From Pedobacter sp. PACM 27299 (GTDB lineage Bacteria; Bacteroidota; Bacteroidia; Sphingobacteriales; Sphingobacteriaceae): 64,000 nucleotides of DNA. Positions within the stretch are counted from its first letter, which is position 1, and each line of letters begins with the position of its first letter. Of this stretch, positions 19,401 to 28,168 are shown piece by piece. The stretch is taken from NCBI RefSeq assembly GCF_001412655.1, contig NZ_CP012996.1:4836001-4900000 (forward strand), read 5' to 3'. The notes beneath the pieces are model-generated. The model had not been told where the DNA came from. It saw only the letters and a program-made list of their open reading frames with translations, and did not search any database. The position numbers and the translations under genes are program-made.

Positions 19401-22400
19401 TTGAGGAGGCATAAACTCTGAATAACCATCAGGAAGCTGGTTGGCTCCTCCACCCAATTTTGAAAGTCCTGGTTTAACTGGCTTCAGTAGTTCAATGTCA
19501 ATAAAACTATCCATCGGAATCGTAAAATTGAGCTCAGAATTTTGATCATTAAAATTGTATTTCCAACGTCCGTCACCTGGGATTGGAATAGAGTTCAGCT
19601 CCATACCGATGTCCTGGTTTATATAGTTCAGCTGAAAGGTTTCATTGGATAAAATATTGGTTGCTACTGCTGGCAGATAGCCTTTTTCAGGATCCGGCAA
19701 TTGCAGCACTTCAACCGGTTGCAGCAGTGGTCCATCATTATTATTAATGTACCAGCTGACTTCAAATCTGAATTTAATATTCTTAATTGGCCATGGAAGT
19801 TTTAATTTAATTTCCAGTGATCCTGAAATATTGAAAGGGTGAGGTGCTTCCACAGCAAGGCCAATCTGTACGGCTAAACCTAATTTGATAAAGAAGATTT
19901 TCAGATAAGCGTATCCCCCAAACTGGATAAACGCACCAATTTGTACCGGCTTAATACTGATAGATCCGCCCATATCCAGGAAGGCACCAATACCGACTGC
20001 CACTGGACCGAATTTTTTGTTAAAATCAAACCTTGCACCGGCTCCTGCTTTAAACCCACGGGAGGAAATCATCAAATAAGCATAACCATTAAATAAGCTC
20101 AATATTTTCGCCCTTACTCTTGCATTTTCCGGTTGATCTTTACCAACATTCAGGTACCATCCAGAGGAGTTATTAAAGAAGAAGGCCATGTCGAGGTTAC
20201 CACTTAAGGAGAATAAATCCCCATCAAAAGATCCCCCTTCCGGAAGTCTATAATTAACCCCAAGATTACCTCTGAATGAATTTCCATCAATGGCAATAAA
20301 GGCACTGAAAGGAGGATCAACATCATCTTTCAACCCTATTCTGGACCTTAAAATCCCTGCTTGCCCCTGTATTAAAAACACATCTGGTAAGCCCAGTAAT
20401 AAAAATAGTTTGCTGGAGAATACCTTTCCTGAATCAAAAGCAGTAGCAATAGAAACACCTGCCCCAACAGAATATCCAGCCTTATCGGCAAACTTATCCA
20501 GTTCAATACCTTCACGCTTGGTAATTGTACTCTTGGTTTTATAATAATCCCACCAGGAACCGGTTTCCGGAACCTGAGGTGTTGTAGCAGATTTGGAAGG
20601 CAGGTAATGTTGTCCGATCAGACCTCTGAAACCATAGATCCCTAAACCCGTAGCTCCTAAAGGAATTGGGGTAGAAAGTTCCATACCAATGTCTACAACG
20701 AATGCTGGAATATTTGGATTCATCCTCATTCCAGCGCTTCCTGCCATTTTTAACTTAGGCATGGAGAAGGATACAGAACCCGTGTATTCTGATCCGGCAT
20801 TCGAACCAGATATTGTCGGATCAGGATTGTTCATACTCAAATAACCATTGAGCAGGAATGCCGCATTATCTTTACTTGCATTACCGGGTACGGTCAGGTC
20901 AATTCCGATTTTATCAATACTGGCAAAACTATCAAATGGTTTATCCTGATCGTTATCGTCAACTGTGAAATAGTATTTAATTCCGTTACCTGTCGCATTG
21001 ACACCTGCTCTTCCTGTATTGATCATTCCATCGAAGCCGAAGAAACGATATTTACGCTCGATGCCATTATGTTTTCTGGTGTAGGCACCCAGGGAGATAT
21101 TATTTACCTCCAGTTTTACCGGTCCTACTGACAGACGGAAAGATTTAGGAACAGCCAGGCCTCCGCCTTCAAACTCAATATCCCCATTACTCCAGATGCG
21201 GAGCTTCTGAATGTCAATTCCTTTAGGCAGCACCTTCCCTAAACCTGGCAAATCTGCAATAAAATCAAGCTTCCCTGCTACCTCTACATAGAATCCACGG
21301 TCTTGCTTACCCAGGCTCAGGCTTCTTACCTCTAGTTCAAAAACCTTCGGCAAAGTGATTTTCAAGGGCGATCCCGTAGATAGAGCGGTCATATTGAAAT
21401 CACCATTATCCATAATTTGTGCCTGAATATCAATAACTGCAGGCAAGCCATCCTGTTTAAAGTGACCGATCGTTAGTTTACCTTTGATATCACATTTGAT
21501 AATCGAGTTTTGCTGAAAATTAATCGCAAACCTATTCAATTCCACATCGAAATTACCGAATTGCCTATGCAGCAAACCATTTGACTCTAGTGCGATCTTA
21601 CCAGAAACACCACCTGTACCAATTAAAAGATCGTCTCCAATAATTTTCGCACTCAGCTTTTGCTGATGGTCTTCACCAAATTTATTAAAACCGATGACCG
21701 CATGCTTTACATACAATCCCATAAAATCCGGTAAATAGCCTGCTGCATCTGCTTCCGGAATATTTTTTTTTCGGCTTAGGTCGAGCTTTGCATTAGTGAA
21801 ACCAATCATTAGACCAGTATTTCCAATCTGTGAATATTCAGGAACCAGTGATCCTGCCAATTCCAGTTGTGAACCAATACCTGCTTCAGTATCTGCATAG
21901 AAGGTAGCCTTTGCAAATTTAAACAGTGTTTTGGCATTGGGAATCGCAGTACCATCAGCTGTTACTGGTTTTAGTACATGACTTGGGAATTCTATACCTG
22001 CAGCTAGTGTTAAAGTCGCTTTGATTTTAGGGATCAACAGCTTTTTTATATAGTTCTCAATACCTTCAGGTACCATGGAGACATAAAATCGCTCCAAATT
22101 GTCCTTAACTATGGAAGTATCCGTATCCAAAATATAAATGGCAAACATCACTTCAGAAATGCTTTCTGGAATATTCGGATTTGTAGAGATGATAGCAGCT
22201 ACCTGTTCCACAGTCACTTCTCCTTCTAGAGGCAAAGCGATTTGAGCATTGGGGTATGCCTCATTTATGGCATCAATTACATTTTGAAATTTTAATCTTG
22301 TGCTTTCTTCCTCTTCCACAAAGCGATTGAGCACATGTGCAATCACCTGTTCTTCTGATATTCGAAAGATCTTAAGACCTAGCTCAAAAAAAGCTTGTGG

Positions 22401-22757
22401 TGTAAATGCAAAGCTATCCAGGTTGAATGACCTTAAAAAAGCAAGTACTTCCCATTGGTATTGCAGGGAAACAGGAAATGAAGAGATACTGGAATCTTCA
22501 TCAGGATTAAGAACCAGTCGCAAACCAAATGGTAAATCTATACCCAGGCTTTTTGATATGATATCCAGACTGTAAAATGCAGAGTCCCCTCTTGGGCTTC
22601 TGGAATATTGAAAGTTCTTATAATGGATGTGATCCAGAATAGAACCCAACCCATTTTCCGCAAAGTGCAAGAACTCTGGAAGATCATCCACCTTGATCAC
22701 TTCTGATAAGGCAGGATAGTATCTTTTGGTTATGGCTGTTGTTTCTGACATAGTCAT
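16446..22757 (-). CDS. giant 2103-aa beta-rich island protein, DUF6603-like
   Basis: The largest gene of the window. Residues 1-250 are helical. About 260-1060 is a long series of amphipathic beta strands with Gly-rich turns (FGGYAYLKIFFIKLGLAVQI, GSLEIKLKLPWPIKNIKF) that recalls large DUF6603-type proteins; that family call is from memory and tentative. A concanavalin/LamG-like region follows near 1390-1560 (SFAFELLTVFNPF, KNIFLSVDRETGKLNLYIDQ), then a mixed C-terminal region. No signal peptide. The start could be residue 1 or Met3. It follows the toxin/immunity pair after a 124-bp spacer with a hairpin, and precedes the 1653-residue gene. Possibly a scaffold, shell or translocation protein; function unknown. 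Confidence 0.75.
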   Translation of the reverse strand: MTMSETTAITKRYYPALSEVIKVDDLPEFLHFAENGLGSILDHIHYKNFQYSRSPRGDSAFYSLDIISKSLGIDLPFGLRLVLNPDEDSSISSFPVSLQYQWEVLAFLRSFNLDSFAFTPQAFFELGLKIFRISEEQVIAHVLNRFVEEEESTRLKFQNVIDAINEAYPNAQIALPLEGEVTVEQVAAIISTNPNIPESISEVMFAIYILDTDTSIVKDNLERFYVSMVPEGIENYIKKLLIPKIKATLTLAAGIEFPSHVLKPVTADGTAIPNAKTLFKFAKATFYADTEAGIGSQLELAGSLVPEYSQIGNTGLMIGFTNAKLDLSRKKNIPEADAAGYLPDFMGLYVKHAVIGFNKFGEDHQQKLSAKIIGDDLLIGTGGVSGKIALESNGLLHRQFGNFDVELNRFAINFQQNSIIKCDIKGKLTIGHFKQDGLPAVIDIQAQIMDNGDFNMTALSTGSPLKITLPKVFELEVRSLSLGKQDRGFYVEVAGKLDFIADLPGLGKVLPKGIDIQKLRIWSNGDIEFEGGGLAVPKSFRLSVGPVKLEVNNISLGAYTRKHNGIERKYRFFGFDGMINTGRAGVNATGNGIKYYFTVDDNDQDKPFDSFASIDKIGIDLTVPGNASKDNAAFLLNGYLSMNNPDPTISGSNAGSEYTGSVSFSMPKLKMAGSAGMRMNPNIPAFVVDIGMELSTPIPLGATGLGIYGFRGLIGQHYLPSKSATTPQVPETGSWWDYYKTKSTITKREGIELDKFADKAGYSVGAGVSIATAFDSGKVFSSKLFLLLGLPDVFLIQGQAGILRSRIGLKDDVDPPFSAFIAIDGNSFRGNLGVNYRLPEGGSFDGDLFSLSGNLDMAFFFNNSSGWYLNVGKDQPENARVRAKILSLFNGYAYLMISSRGFKAGAGARFDFNKKFGPVAVGIGAFLDMGGSISIKPVQIGAFIQFGGYAYLKIFFIKLGLAVQIGLAVEAPHPFNISGSLEIKLKLPWPIKNIKFRFEVSWYINNNDGPLLQPVEVLQLPDPEKGYLPAVATNILSNETFQLNYINQDIGMELNSIPIPGDGRWKYNFNDQNSELNFTIPMDSFIDIELLKPVKPGLSKLGGGANQLPDGYSEFMPPQKGLGDQIRHEYELTGLDIYAWNPSGVGSWQPYHIYEAVTAITSENTGANAIDLSTLKDGFWQFTEPNKYNKIRLMSQNMFSYANQTTSAAADLDGLNFKSKDLFCFETVNKETVINWKTEALDKIYEENIDFSFKGETFVLDGVKAKVTYNSSYGGNSLELAASTGMMTIHLSKPVSYLKLDFGPNENNILVDYFSRVNRPGLLGKLLGKDVKRKEEKLFDWNQNSSLIYNDLANPINKVVLKFFKNEMLDFEADLLMGGYYDTGTNYELQELDKSILFARLFNRSLNAEEVLNKTYDQMSGQVGYWKMNNSNDQLGRNLGMILGSPDKVPCFYQKDENQVETINSSYSFTARTDAFYVPYDPDLKVENGSFAFELLTVFNPFIAGASTLMYKVNEDFSTGEKKGFVMQLIQETPGDAETAYDQNTIPQFKVVLTVYDGHSHTVVESTDTYTLDCNTGLLTEKQHKNIFLSVDRETGKLNLYIDQILKTSIALDNVFKPYEHTEGATMLNQISYLSESLQRRKEENDVTEEGLINEIQVLGDGMSKTVQPVWRPDTTFAIAVKTRDKVTKGNSSSGTVKTHVFGFKTAGPIGHFQQKSKVYKELAAQDRAAEFKLANLKHYIDYERSFPDALSRYDLSKPVFCQDPKISLLFTKPYIHAMYANWDSYKGLPEVKSRLELQLVDPFGEAINPELIWEQLPDQEITLDNFRSLPPDQQILFLMNLSALSDSCNANPIAIKKRTKQGAYHLPDLEPKRLYTALFNAVYQPQGEEEQKEEVHKFSFKTSAFPNFAAQAGSFILDSSAENPVYAIDPEFVGFTNQEIRGTLQNLIDNDSENDPEAVLNYAVKFDRLIYGGLRLKNPEAISHTVIQPVINVNPEDPADRKILGILIRNPEPFNDPKLPLSELSNTVKMILSSAGQVISAAGQLIYIHSRDTSAVFITNAAMEIPAADMQLNFRYKIFNGNDYRTLHEDYTSPVIPITAAV

Positions 22758-22830
22758 TTGTTTAAATTTTTGGGCAATAGAATCCCTGTGCAGATGTCGG
22801 GAGACAACAACAGGGCATATTTATCTCTTG

Positions 22831-22856
22831 ATAGGTATGTTTTAGCACATGCCTAT
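22831..22856 (-). terminator. hairpin between immunity gene and giant gene
   Basis: ATAGGTATG and CATGCCTAT form a 9-bp stem with one G-U pair in the 124-bp spacer. A second short stem (CCCTGT...ACAGGG) lies beside it. There is no T-run, so mRNA processing or partial attenuation fits better than full termination. Confidence 0.35.
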
Positions 22857-22881
22857 AGGAATTCCTTGAAAAATTTTGTTA

Positions 22882-23238
22882 TTATGGTTTAGCTCCGTTT
22901 AAAGGGGGCGATAATAGAAAATCACGCCAGCCTTCAACAATTTGTTTGAATTCAATTGTAGGCATATGGAATTGCTGAATTTCATCAGAATAAAAATACA
23001 CATCGTCTTTATTAACGTCAATTAAAACTATTTCATTCTGACTTTCAAACTCCTTATCTGGTTCATTCAATACTTTATTAATCTGAGGAAGAAGATCTTC
23101 ATTTAATTCAGATGATCCCCAACCGTAAAGAAAAATGGTGAGATCAGGAATATTAGTATGAGGAACTTTATCTATTTTATTATTGATGTTCTTGTTTTTA
23201 AAATCTACACCGTATTTTTTGATTATATTTTGATTCAT
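22882..23238 (-). CDS. putative immunity protein for the EndoU-type toxin
   Basis: A 118-residue acidic, cytosolic-looking protein without signal peptide, encoded 30 bp after the toxin-bearing 910-residue gene on the same strand. The end reads MPTIEFKQIVEGWRDFLLSP, a C-terminal helix pattern that recurs in small immunity proteins of polymorphic toxin loci. Small size, position directly after a C-terminal nuclease domain, and A+T-rich composition shared with the toxin gene all fit a cognate immunity gene. The exact Imm family is not identified. It should bind and block the nuclease in the producing cell. Confidence 0.65.
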   Translation of the reverse strand: MNQNIIKKYGVDFKNKNINNKIDKVPHTNIPDLTIFLYGWGSSELNEDLLPQINKVLNEPDKEFESQNEIVLIDVNKDDVYFYSDEIQQFHMPTIEFKQIVEGWRDFLLSPPLNGAKP

Positions 23239-23268
23239 ATTCTTTTTAGTTAAAATAATAACAGTTTA

Positions 23269-26001
23269 TTAGATTTTAGGAAATGAAGGGTGAGCGGATG
23301 TTATTTTCCCATTTCTAATATAAAAAATACACTCCACACCGTCCGACATTACGCCCTTAAATATATCAGTACCATTCTGAGAATAGGAGTAAACTTTCTT
23401 CGAATATGCCAAAGCCATTTCCCGCTTAACTTTTAAAGCTGTCCATTCATCTGGAAAAAAAGTACTCAAATGTGCCTTAACTTTCCAACCTATAGCTCCA
23501 TCGATCGAAGAAGCCCCTTTAAAAGCAACATCATAAACCTCTACCTTACAAGTATAATATCCTGAAGCAATGTTATCTCCTATGTTTCTTTTAGGACCAA
23601 TCATTCGAGCGCCAATTTCATCCAGTGCATCGATATGATGCACACCTACAACTCTCCATTTATAATTTATATATAGATCTGTCGCTCCTTCCTTTAATTT
23701 CCCCACACACTTTCCCTTAAAAACTTCCTCGATCATCTCCTTAGAATTCTGAATTGTTTTGAAAGTACTAAAAAATGTTCTTTTTCCTTTAAAAAGGTTA
23801 TAGTCATCACGGCTTAATTTTCCCCAAAAATCGATTAAACTACCATGATCAGCATTAAATAAATCAAGTAAATCTTCTGTTGCATTCTCAAATTCGAAGA
23901 TAAAATCATCTTTTTTTACATTCGACAATTCACTTATTTGGCTTCTATCTATTTTCCTCCAGATATTAGAATTATCTCCATATTTTTGCATCAGTTTTAC
24001 ACGAAAAATTTCTCTGATTTCATCTAAGGAACCAGCAAATTTCCTTAGAACATTTAAGGCATCCGGGTTAAAATCATTAGGGATAGGACCATTTAACATC
24101 TCGCTTGCTGCAGTTCGCAGCTTTTTAGAAAATGCCAAATCAATTACCGATCCCACCAATTGTAAGGCAAAAAAGAAATTATCCAACCTTGTGTAGAATT
24201 TACAATCATCGGCATTGTATTTAGAACTTTTTACATCACAATAAGTTTCTCTGTAATTCGTACTATAATTAATAAAAATAGAAGCTAGTTCTGATGTGAT
24301 CTCAATTGCACTTAATACTCCCTGGGCCAATTCATACCTGATCAACACTAACCCAGGTTCTGCCGCTTCAAGACTCAATGCAACTCGGCCCAATTTACCT
24401 AAACTCCTTAAATGCCTCAGTTTTGAAAGATTACCTACCGCAGAAAGAGTCATAATCAACTCAGCAGTTAATTCTGCCCCAGTGATTAAATTTTCTGTTG
24501 ATTTTTTATCATCAATATATTTTAAATAAAAAATGGGAATCGCAACTTGTGACGTGCCATTCAGATTGATGGCAAGAAATTTAGTATCATTAGTATTGGT
24601 AGGTGTATTACTAATGGTTAATGCCTGGTACATCTCATAATCACCAATTTTATTGGTAAAAGTGGTCACTGTATTTTCACCTACCTGATCCATTTCTTCC
24701 GTAACTTCTATCCTTGAGGAATTGAATGAAAAATCATAGTTAGAGGCATTAAACATTCCCAGAATTCTTGATGATTCATACTTTAAAAGAATTGGATTAC
24801 TGCGATAAGTACCTGGATTGATCAAGTTATCTTTCATTGGTGATCCATCTAAACTATATGGATTATAAGAACTTCCAACCCATATTCGATAAATTTCATC
24901 TATAAAAATTCTTAAATTTTCTGCGCCAATACCAGTATCATTAATCTTATCATATAAAGATTGATAAAGAGTTGTTCTCTTCTTTCCATCAATAAATGCT
25001 ACATTTAATAATCCTGCTAAAAGATCATCCTGCTGATCACCTATTATTGATCGAAGGATTTTTATTGCATATTCTTCTTCATTTTGAGTTGTTAAAACAA
25101 AGTTACTCAACGCACCAAGAATTACCCCTTCTGCAATTGACCTCAAAATCTCTATCTTATCATAGGCTGGAATTATTTTTAAACTCCTCTCAGAAAGAAC
25201 AAATCCAAGCCAATATAATTTGGTCTGGGATTTAGCATTTTTAATAGTCAATTGATTCGAATATAAAGCCTCGTAGAATTCAGTTATATTCTCCAGATAA
25301 GTTTTATAATCCTCCAAAATTGGATTATTAAAAATATCGACACTACTCCACTCCAGATTTTGAGAGGTGATGTAGGATTGAAATTTTTCATCTCCCATAA
25401 AAAGAGGATAAATATTATTTTGGATATTATTGATGTATAATGCAATTTTTGCAATTATATAGGCTGCATTCTCCTTTTGAGTATCGGGAAAAAGATTACT
25501 TTTCACCAATTCAATATTTCTTAAATAAAATGCTTTTGCTACGCTATGCACTGGAATATCCACAGTACTTACAGTAGATATAGGTTCCTTAGGTATATCA
25601 AAGTTACCATCTACAATTTCACCACCTTCATAGGTCCAGGAGATATCATATAATTTGCAAAATTCGAAATCAGGTCCCTTAATCTTCAATTTTTTGACTT
25701 GAACCCGATCACCAATAGATCCATTTTCAATCGTGTCTAAATTTAATTTGAACCCTGGAAGCTCCTTTCTTTCGATTTTTTTTACACTATAAAGTAAGAA
25801 CTTGGCTTCTTCATAATAACCTGCTGTAGTATAGGCAGAATCTTGATCATCACTTCTAAAATCTGTATGGTTGACATGAACATAGACTTTGTTATTTAAC
25901 GTGAATTTAACCAGATATCCACTTTTATGGCTAAAACCTAAGTTGCTAAGGTGGTTTGTTCTTTTTAGATACTCCCCTTTTAATACTGCTGAATTTGCCA
26001 T
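23269..26001 (-). CDS. polymorphic-toxin-like protein with C-terminal EndoU nuclease domain
   Basis: A 910-residue protein whose last ~125 residues match bacterial EndoU RNases: GVHHIDALDEIGARMIGP from residue 786, then WKVKAHLSTFFPDEW (about 839-853), KREMALAYSKK, and NGKITSAHPSF near the end. His residues at 788-789 and the SAHP segment are candidate catalytic positions, as in YobL-type EndoU toxins that cut RNA. The N-terminal ~780 residues are unlike known secretion modules; residues about 530-600 contain weakly hydrophobic helices (TAELIMTLSAVGNLS), perhaps a pretoxin segment. No signal peptide, Rhs, WXG100 or LXG motif. It begins 2 nt after the 718-residue gene ends and is followed by the putative immunity gene. 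It looks more A+T-rich than the giant genes, consistent with exchange of toxin modules. Confidence 0.78.
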   Translation of the reverse strand: MANSAVLKGEYLKRTNHLSNLGFSHKSGYLVKFTLNNKVYVHVNHTDFRSDDQDSAYTTAGYYEEAKFLLYSVKKIERKELPGFKLNLDTIENGSIGDRVQVKKLKIKGPDFEFCKLYDISWTYEGGEIVDGNFDIPKEPISTVSTVDIPVHSVAKAFYLRNIELVKSNLFPDTQKENAAYIIAKIALYINNIQNNIYPLFMGDEKFQSYITSQNLEWSSVDIFNNPILEDYKTYLENITEFYEALYSNQLTIKNAKSQTKLYWLGFVLSERSLKIIPAYDKIEILRSIAEGVILGALSNFVLTTQNEEEYAIKILRSIIGDQQDDLLAGLLNVAFIDGKKRTTLYQSLYDKINDTGIGAENLRIFIDEIYRIWVGSSYNPYSLDGSPMKDNLINPGTYRSNPILLKYESSRILGMFNASNYDFSFNSSRIEVTEEMDQVGENTVTTFTNKIGDYEMYQALTISNTPTNTNDTKFLAINLNGTSQVAIPIFYLKYIDDKKSTENLITGAELTAELIMTLSAVGNLSKLRHLRSLGKLGRVALSLEAAEPGLVLIRYELAQGVLSAIEITSELASIFINYSTNYRETYCDVKSSKYNADDCKFYTRLDNFFFALQLVGSVIDLAFSKKLRTAASEMLNGPIPNDFNPDALNVLRKFAGSLDEIREIFRVKLMQKYGDNSNIWRKIDRSQISELSNVKKDDFIFEFENATEDLLDLFNADHGSLIDFWGKLSRDDYNLFKGKRTFFSTFKTIQNSKEMIEEVFKGKCVGKLKEGATDLYINYKWRVVGVHHIDALDEIGARMIGPKRNIGDNIASGYYTCKVEVYDVAFKGASSIDGAIGWKVKAHLSTFFPDEWTALKVKREMALAYSKKVYSYSQNGTDIFKGVMSDGVECIFYIRNGKITSAHPSFPKI

Positions 26002-26003
26002 AA

Positions 26004-28160
26004 TTACATATATATATCTAAATCTAAAATCAGGTCAAGTTTTACCTCTTCCTTTACATTTTTGCTGTATTCATCCGAGAAGTGATATTTCCGATCTAAT
26101 GAGTATACCATAATATCGTTCTCAGGCAGATAAAGCTTTAATTGTCCATTTTCTTCACCAACAATTCCTACTTTGTATTTTTGAAACCAGATGTTTTCAG
26201 TCGAGATAAACTCACTTCCATCTTCAAAGAGATCTATAAGAACCAAACTGGAATTATACATATTCTTACCTGCAATCAGACTTTTCAGCAACTCATTTTC
26301 AACTTCAGAAAGTCCCAAAATTATCTTTGACGGAATACTCTGATCAGAGGTATTCAGGATCAGGCCATTAATCAACTGAGCATTGTCTGTAAAAGGCTTT
26401 AACGTATGATAAAAAGGCTCGGGGAGCTGGTATTCATAGTTATCCTCATTGGATGCAGACACGGATGAAATTCCTTTAATATCAGTTGAAATTTTACTCG
26501 TTGTGGAAACATTTGTTTTGAGCTGGTCCACTGAGTCTGTGAGGTAAGTTATCCTTCCAGTATAAGCAGTGCCTGTTTTGATCCTATCTCTTACAATAAC
26601 GGATTGAACTGCAGAAATTCCTTTTTGTTCTTTTCCATAATAATGGTTGATCAATTTTATTTTTTGATGTGAAATCAAGTAATATCCATAATTTCCCGCT
26701 TTTAGTAGCGACATAGCTTGAATTCCATGAAATACTTCATCAAAGAAATTGGGTTGGTCATACACTGCTATAGACTGATTCTGATCATTAAGAACCTGCC
26801 TCCTCAAGTAATTATATACTCTTCCCTGATATATCAAAATATTAAAAGATGCTACATTTACCTTGGCTCCCTCAGGTCCGACTGCTGGATTAGAAAGTTC
26901 AATGATCTTCGTAAATGAACTGGGAATTCCTTCCGGAGAATCCGGCAACCTCAGGTCTTCCGCATTACAAAAATTATTGTGCTGTGCATTTTCAATCTCT
27001 GCCACCTGACCATACAGCATTGTATTAATATGATTATCTGTCACCAATTGTAAAAACAATTTATTACGTGACTCCTGGTGCCCCTGAACTGCTTCATTAA
27101 TGATAATTGGCCAACCCTGTATTCCATAAACACCTTCTGTTAAGCCCGTTAAACTGTTTCCAATTTTAATTGAATTGGCATTCCCTTCAGAGATGGTATA
27201 ATTTCCGTAAAAATTATACGATCTCGTCCTGTCACTTTGAATATATAGATAGAGCCTATTTTTCGTTTTAAAATTAAAGATGACCTCATCATAAATCGCT
27301 CCAGCAGTTTTGCTAACTTTTGTACCATTGTGATCAATTTTAACCTTCCCTCCATCACTGTGAAAACCAAAAAATGCAGCTGCATCCAGAAATTGAAAGA
27401 TCTGTTCACGTTTAACCTTCTTTTTAAAATCGGACAGGTTATTATCAAGGGTGATCACTGCTTCTTTCGCCCTGGCATAAGCCAGATCAAAAACAAACTC
27501 TTCATTTGGTAATGGCAGCTGATAATCGCCATAATTCAAAACGATATCAATACCTGCCTCAGCTCCAGAGAAATTCCCCAACGACTCACCCATTTCTACC
27601 AGAGGCAGTTCAAAAGCAGTTGCATCAATTTCAGAAGAGGATCCGTTCTCTTCAACAAGCTCTGTTTCTTTAAAAAAGAAGCTATCAATCATCAGCGCAT
27701 CTTCCTGCACCAATGGATTATATCCAAGGTACTTGGCCAGAAATGGGGGTATTGGTTCATTTTCCTTCTGATGAAAAGAGAGAAAATCCTTATTTACCTT
27801 ATTGATCAAATCAGAGGAAGTATCTGATTTTTCAATGACCTGATCAGCAGCAAAAAAACTACTTTTGTCCAGCCCTCTATAGATGAAATATTTAATATTA
27901 AATCCTGTGATCGGTTGTGTATAAGGTCGCAAAATTAGGTTCACCTTATCACTACTCCCAACCTGTGGCTGTATCAATACGATTCCTTTGCAGATTGCAA
28001 AGGCTGTTGCCGCGGGGGCGTTAAATTTGGTGGTCAGACGAAATTCACGGTCGTTTATCGGCCCGAATATTTGGGCCTCATTTTGAGTCATTACAGATGG
28101 ATCCGTAAAAAAGTGTGATTCTGGTGAAAACCTTGACCTATAACTATTTTTAGTTGCCAT
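26004..28160 (-). CDS. 718-aa island protein, unknown function
   Basis: A 718-residue protein with no signal peptide or membrane segment. The sequence is mixed alpha/beta with many Asn, Tyr and Ile residues; segments such as GFNIKYFIYRGLDKSSFF and TKNRLYLYIQSDRTRSYNFYG suggest beta-sandwich folds. It lies between an Ig-like protein (8 bp upstream) and the EndoU toxin protein (2 bp downstream), so all three are very probably translated from one mRNA. I do not recognise the family. A role in loading or anchoring the toxin protein is a guess from position alone. Confidence 0.7.
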   Translation of the reverse strand: MATKNSYRSRFSPESHFFTDPSVMTQNEAQIFGPINDREFRLTTKFNAPAATAFAICKGIVLIQPQVGSSDKVNLILRPYTQPITGFNIKYFIYRGLDKSSFFAADQVIEKSDTSSDLINKVNKDFLSFHQKENEPIPPFLAKYLGYNPLVQEDALMIDSFFFKETELVEENGSSSEIDATAFELPLVEMGESLGNFSGAEAGIDIVLNYGDYQLPLPNEEFVFDLAYARAKEAVITLDNNLSDFKKKVKREQIFQFLDAAAFFGFHSDGGKVKIDHNGTKVSKTAGAIYDEVIFNFKTKNRLYLYIQSDRTRSYNFYGNYTISEGNANSIKIGNSLTGLTEGVYGIQGWPIIINEAVQGHQESRNKLFLQLVTDNHINTMLYGQVAEIENAQHNNFCNAEDLRLPDSPEGIPSSFTKIIELSNPAVGPEGAKVNVASFNILIYQGRVYNYLRRQVLNDQNQSIAVYDQPNFFDEVFHGIQAMSLLKAGNYGYYLISHQKIKLINHYYGKEQKGISAVQSVIVRDRIKTGTAYTGRITYLTDSVDQLKTNVSTTSKISTDIKGISSVSASNEDNYEYQLPEPFYHTLKPFTDNAQLINGLILNTSDQSIPSKIILGLSEVENELLKSLIAGKNMYNSSLVLIDLFEDGSEFISTENIWFQKYKVGIVGEENGQLKLYLPENDIMVYSLDRKYHFSDEYSKNVKEEVKLDLILDLDIYM

Positions 28161-28168
28161 AAAATTGA

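Noticed and set aside
11455..26001. Tc-toxin or Rhs toxin complex
   Set aside because: The giant proteins have no YD/Rhs repeats, no DPxG self-cleavage motif and no TcA-like architecture.
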